20,640 bases of DNA from JBBRGG01 sp038240875. GTDB lineage: Bacteria; Planctomycetota; Phycisphaerae; Phycisphaerales; UBA1924. The notes below the pieces were generated by a model that saw only the letters and a list, made by a program, of their open reading frames with translations, ran no database searches and was not told the origin of the DNA. Both the position numbers and the translations under genes were made by a program. The stretch lies in assembly GCA_038240875.1 (NCBI GenBank), contig JBBRGG010000023.1, forward strand, positions 1-20,640. Direction: 5' to 3'. Numbering within the stretch: the stretch's first letter is position 1; each line of letters starts with the position of its first letter. Below, piece by piece: positions 15,484 to 20,640 of this stretch.

Positions 15484-17469
15484 ATGACTTCATCTAGAGC
15501 CCAAATTTCAACTTCTGCGAACCGTTCGGGTCGCACGCGAGTCATCGTGATATCAGCGGCAGCTCTCCTTCTCGTAGCTGGTGGTATCTTTGCCATCTCT
15601 CGTGGCGAGAGCGATAGCGATCAATCCGCGAGCGACTCGGGCACCAAAGCACCCGACATTGTGCAAGCCCGACAAGTGAGCTTCGAGATCTCAACAACTG
15701 CAGTGGGCGAGCTCGAAGCGCGTAAGAACGTCGAGATTCGCAGTCCCTTGGAAGAAGGCTCGTCCATCGTTTCAATCGTGGATGAGGGCTCGCTGGTGAA
15801 GGCGGGAGACTTGTTGGTACAACTCAATTCCGATCCGATCAAGACGCGCGTCGATGAAGAAACTCTTCGTGTTGAAACGGCTCGTGCCGAATTGGTTGCA
15901 GCTCAGAATCAGTATGACATCCAAGTCAACGAGAATGCCTCGCGTTTGCGAGACGCCAGGTTGAAGGTTGAGCTCGCCGTACTAGCGCTGCGCCAATGGG
16001 AGCAAGGCGACCTAAAAAAGAAGCGGCAGAGTTTGGACCTTGAAATCAGCCGTGCAACGATGGAACTGGATCGCCTCGCCGAGAAACTAGTAAATAGCGA
16101 AGAGGTGTACGCAGCGGGTTACATGAGCAAGGACGAACGAGACCGCGACGAAGTGTTGTATATCCAGGCAATCGCTGCGTCAAAAGATGCGTGGTTAGCC
16201 CTCTACGTCTATGAAAGCTACGAGATCGTTGCGGAACGCAAGCAAAAAATCTCTGGTGGCGAAAGTGCTGTCGATGAGCTGCAGCGTGTGAAACTGGATA
16301 ATGATATCGAGCTTGCGAGCAAGCTTGCCAACTTGAATAATCGCCGCACGAGCTTGAACATTTTGGGAGCCAAGCTGACCAAGCTCAGCGAGCAGCTTGT
16401 CGCTGCGACAATCAAGGCACCGCAAGATGGGCTGGTTGTCTATGGCACGAGCCTCGAGCGTGGCGGTTGGGGCGGTCGAAGCGAGGGCCCCCTCCAGATT
16501 GGTCAGCAAGTGCAGCGAAATCAGCTTCTTATGATCCTGCCCGATACGTCAGCGATGGTCGCTTCGGTGCGCGTGCAAGAAAGCCTCGCCGGTCGAGTTC
16601 GGCAAGGACAGCCCGTGTTAGTCAAGATTGATGCTGCGGGTGGCAAGACCTTTTCAGGTAGTGTCGAATCCATCGGCGTGATGGCGGAAAGCGGCGGGTG
16701 GCGCGATCCAAACTTGCGCGAGTACACGGTTCGCGTGGCAATTGACGCCGACGGGGTGGATTTGAAGCCTGCGATGCGAGCCGAGGCCAAGATCATTCTG
16801 GGAAGCGTGAACGACGCGATTACCGTGCCTGTGCAAGCGGTTTTCAACGACGGCCCGGTGCAATACGTCTTCATTCCTCGCGGAGGTAGGTTCACACGCG
16901 TACCAGTTCGGCTAGGGCGGCGCAGCGACACATTGGCGGAAATCCGGGCCGGGCTTAATGTGGGTGATTCGGTTTTGTTGAGGCAGCCGATGGCGGGCGA
17001 AATGCACCGCGAGCCTTGGAATGAGGCTCAGTTGACCCTAGCAGGGTATTCCAAAGACCAAGATGGCCAGATCATTACGGTGGGTGGTCCGGCGGGCGGT
17101 TCAATGACGCCGGGTGGCCGGAACATTGGTGGGGGTGCTGGGGGGCCGGGAGGTGGCGGAAGCTCAGGCGGCGAAGGAAGAAGGCCACGCGAAGGCGGTG
17201 CAAGTGGCCCGGCTGCGGCGCGTGCTGGCCAGCCCGGTCAAAGCCAGCCCGGTCAAAGCCAGCCCGGTCAAAGCCAGCCCGGTCAAAGCCAGCCCGGTCA
17301 AAGCCAGCCCGGTCAAGGCCAGCCTAGGCAAAGTCAGCTGGAGCAAACCGCGGGAAATAGTAGCGGCGGCGTGCCTGTAGCAGACGCAAAGCCTCTAAAC
17401 GTTTCTCCCGCAGGTGATACTTCCGCGACCTCGCCGATTACGTCAGTTCCTGCGCCTGCAAAGAACTGA
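15484..17469 (+). CDS. HlyD/AcrA-type periplasmic adaptor with Gly-rich and GQSQP-repeat tail
   Basis: A 661-residue efflux adaptor. A membrane anchor lies at about 19-38. The first lipoyl half follows at about 83-116 (EIRSPLEEGSSIVSIVDEGS, VKAGDLLVQLNS), then a very long helical hairpin at about 117-310 and the second lipoyl half (TIKAPQDGLVVYG, about 309-321). The beta-barrel and membrane-proximal domains lie at about 355-505 (VRVQESLAGRVRQGQPVLVKID; ITVPVQAVF). Residues about 533-661 are low-complexity: Gly-rich, then seven GQSQP-type pentads, then Ser/Pro/Ala. The ATG at 15484 has AAGGA at 7-base spacing; a GTG at 15439 lies almost on an AGGAG and is unlikely. The layout resembles adaptors of MacB-type ABC or RND pumps, but no pump gene is adjacent: the next gene is 23S rRNA. 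Confidence 0.87.
   Translation: MTSSRAQISTSANRSGRTRVIVISAAALLLVAGGIFAISRGESDSDQSASDSGTKAPDIVQARQVSFEISTTAVGELEARKNVEIRSPLEEGSSIVSIVDEGSLVKAGDLLVQLNSDPIKTRVDEETLRVETARAELVAAQNQYDIQVNENASRLRDARLKVELAVLALRQWEQGDLKKKRQSLDLEISRATMELDRLAEKLVNSEEVYAAGYMSKDERDRDEVLYIQAIAASKDAWLALYVYESYEIVAERKQKISGGESAVDELQRVKLDNDIELASKLANLNNRRTSLNILGAKLTKLSEQLVAATIKAPQDGLVVYGTSLERGGWGGRSEGPLQIGQQVQRNQLLMILPDTSAMVASVRVQESLAGRVRQGQPVLVKIDAAGGKTFSGSVESIGVMAESGGWRDPNLREYTVRVAIDADGVDLKPAMRAEAKIILGSVNDAITVPVQAVFNDGPVQYVFIPRGGRFTRVPVRLGRRSDTLAEIRAGLNVGDSVLLRQPMAGEMHREPWNEAQLTLAGYSKDQDGQIITVGGPAGGSMTPGGRNIGGGAGGPGGGGSSGGEGRRPREGGASGPAAARAGQPGQSQPGQSQPGQSQPGQSQPGQSQPGQGQPRQSQLEQTAGNSSGGVPVADAKPLNVSPAGDTSATSPITSVPAPAKN
17231..17335 (+). 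repeat. Seven-copy 15-bp tandem repeat in the adaptor tail
   Basis: Unit AGCCCGGTCAAAGCC occurs in five identical copies from 17231 to 17305, a near copy at 17306-17320 and a diverged copy at 17321-17335. It encodes QPGQS-type pentads. The identity of five units points to recent expansion by slippage. Confidence 0.97.
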
Positions 17470-17743
17470 AAAAAGAATCAGCACTTGCTTGTTGGTATAC
17501 ACGCTGAAGGACTTGAAAAAGAAGCCTGCAAATCTCACATTGAACATAAACGAGTAGAGATCCTCGCGACGAACGTACATAACGCGAATCGAGCAGAGGT
17601 AGCCAAGGTTATCGGTCGGACATAATGGTTAGGTAGGTGTGTGAACGGGTAGAAAGTTAGTAGTGTCAAGAGATCGTGACGAGGCGCAAGGCTAGAAAAT
17701 TGAGCCAGTTGCGCGAATCGAGGCCGGACACGCTCACAATGAC

Positions 17744-17771
17744 TTGACCTGATCGGCGTAAGGGCTAAACT
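17744..17771 (+). promoter_or_regulatory. Probable sigma-70-type rRNA promoter
   Basis: TTGACC (17744-17749, five of six consensus bases) is separated by 16 bp from TAAACT (17766-17771, four of six). A C-rich discriminator follows (CTCCCCCCG). Strong -35 elements and GC-rich discriminators are typical of stringently controlled rRNA promoters. Transcription would start near 17778, leaving a leader of about 450 nt. Confidence 0.6.
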
Positions 17772-18084
17772 CTCCCCCCGAATCGAAAGGTTTGGGACAG
17801 GCCTAGCGGCTGCCGCGAAAGCCTGACTGATTTCGAGAGCCTCGAGATCAGTAAAGTTCTCTGACAACCGGATACGACGACTGTGACTCGACGAGTTCGT
17901 AGAGTGAAGTGAAGCCGCAAGGCGACATGGATCAAAGCGGAGTTCGTTGGGTCGTTAGCTGCGACAATGTAGATTGTTTCGCCAGCCTGCTTTGTGAAGG
18001 CGGGTGACGCGAAATGATCAAAGTTAGTGAGCAGCGCTAAGGGCATAATAGAAGAATTTCTACCCTTTGCAAATCGAGGTCTTG

Positions 18085-18102
18085 ATTCTTCGTGAGAAGA
18101 AT
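18085..18102 (+). other. GNRA-capped hairpin in the pre-23S leader
   Basis: ATTCTTC (18085-18091) pairs perfectly with GAAGAAT (18096-18102) around a GTGA loop, a member of the stable GNRA tetraloop class. It sits about 130 nt before the mature 23S 5' end. It could be a processing or folding element of the precursor. Confidence 0.5.
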
Positions 18103-18229
18103 TGAGGTTGCGATGAGCGAAGAGTTCGATGGGAATCCTTGAGAAACCATCGAAGGAATTGCGAACTGGGAACGAGTGATGAGGCACATCTGAGTGATCA
18201 GATATGACAAGTCGCGCGGCATCTGGTTG

Positions 18230-20640
<2,411 letters not shown>

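Larger units (their letters stand above)
17470..18229 (+). other. Long gene-free region: rRNA promoter and pre-23S leader
   Basis: These 760 bases lie between the adaptor stop and the 23S gene. I see no protein-coding frame with family features, no tRNA and no 16S 3' end (no anti-Shine-Dalgarno CCTCCTTT tail). The first about 270 bases show nothing clear. A promoter lies at 17744-17771, and the remaining about 455 bases form a leader with local hairpins, such as CCTGCTT/AGGCGGG near 17986-18004 and the hairpin at 18085-18102. Confidence 0.65.

Noticed and set aside
15300..15596. 98-codon minus-strand frame overlapping the adaptor start
   Set aside because: No recognisable domain, and it overlaps the well-supported adaptor N-terminus.
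17231..17335. CRISPR-like array
   Set aside because: The 15-bp units are contiguous with no spacers and are in frame within the adaptor gene.

Overview
The window comes from the chromosome of a Gram-negative-type (diderm) bacterium. It carries outer-envelope machinery (a type IV pilus or type II secretion inner-membrane operon and periplasmic adaptors), a menaquinone gene of the futalosine route, and a 23S rRNA gene with no 16S gene directly upstream. This set, with the divergent 23S, would fit Planctomycetota (perhaps a Phycisphaerae-like lineage). That is inference: nothing here fixes the taxonomy.

Left third (1-4703). A possible tail of an upstream gene ends at 57. A CPBP-family intramembrane protease (minus strand) is divergent from trpC (plus strand), with only 28 bp between the chosen starts. 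Downstream on plus are a secreted two-part protein, LolA/DUF2092-like plus a thioredoxin-fold domain that has lost its CxxC, and a CxxC-containing AhpD/carboxymuconolactone decarboxylase-like protein.

Middle (4792-15185, all minus strand). Read in the direction of transcription: mqnB (futalosine hydrolase), a 356-bp gap, then pilM-pilN-pilO-pilP-like-pilB with 4-bp stop/start overlaps at two junctions, then a family 2 glycosyltransferase, an FtsX-type ABC permease and a DevB/HlyD-type adaptor. PilM is the cytoplasmic actin-like protein, PilN, PilO and the PilP-like protein form the inner-membrane platform, and PilB is the extension or secretion ATPase. No secretin gene (pilQ/gspD) and no ABC ATPase gene are visible next to their expected partners.

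Right third (15484-20640, plus strand). A large periplasmic adaptor with a Gly/Gln/Ser/Pro repeat tail is followed by about 760 bp without a gene. This gap holds a convincing rRNA-type promoter and a structured leader, then a 23S rRNA gene that runs off the window at about E. coli position 2557. The rRNA is about 145-150 nt shorter than E. coli over the same span, mostly in domain III.

A recurring feature is short tandem repeats. Three have a 15-bp period: the PilN tail, the pilP/pilB junction (where every unit carries an in-frame stop) and the adaptor tail. Others of 10 and 12 bp follow trpC. I found no CRISPR array, insertion sequence, phage gene or tRNA. Most of the window is ordinary housekeeping or envelope biology; the best leads are the rRNA peculiarities, the stop-codon repeat array, the CxxC-less thioredoxin fold and the ATPase-less exporter pair.
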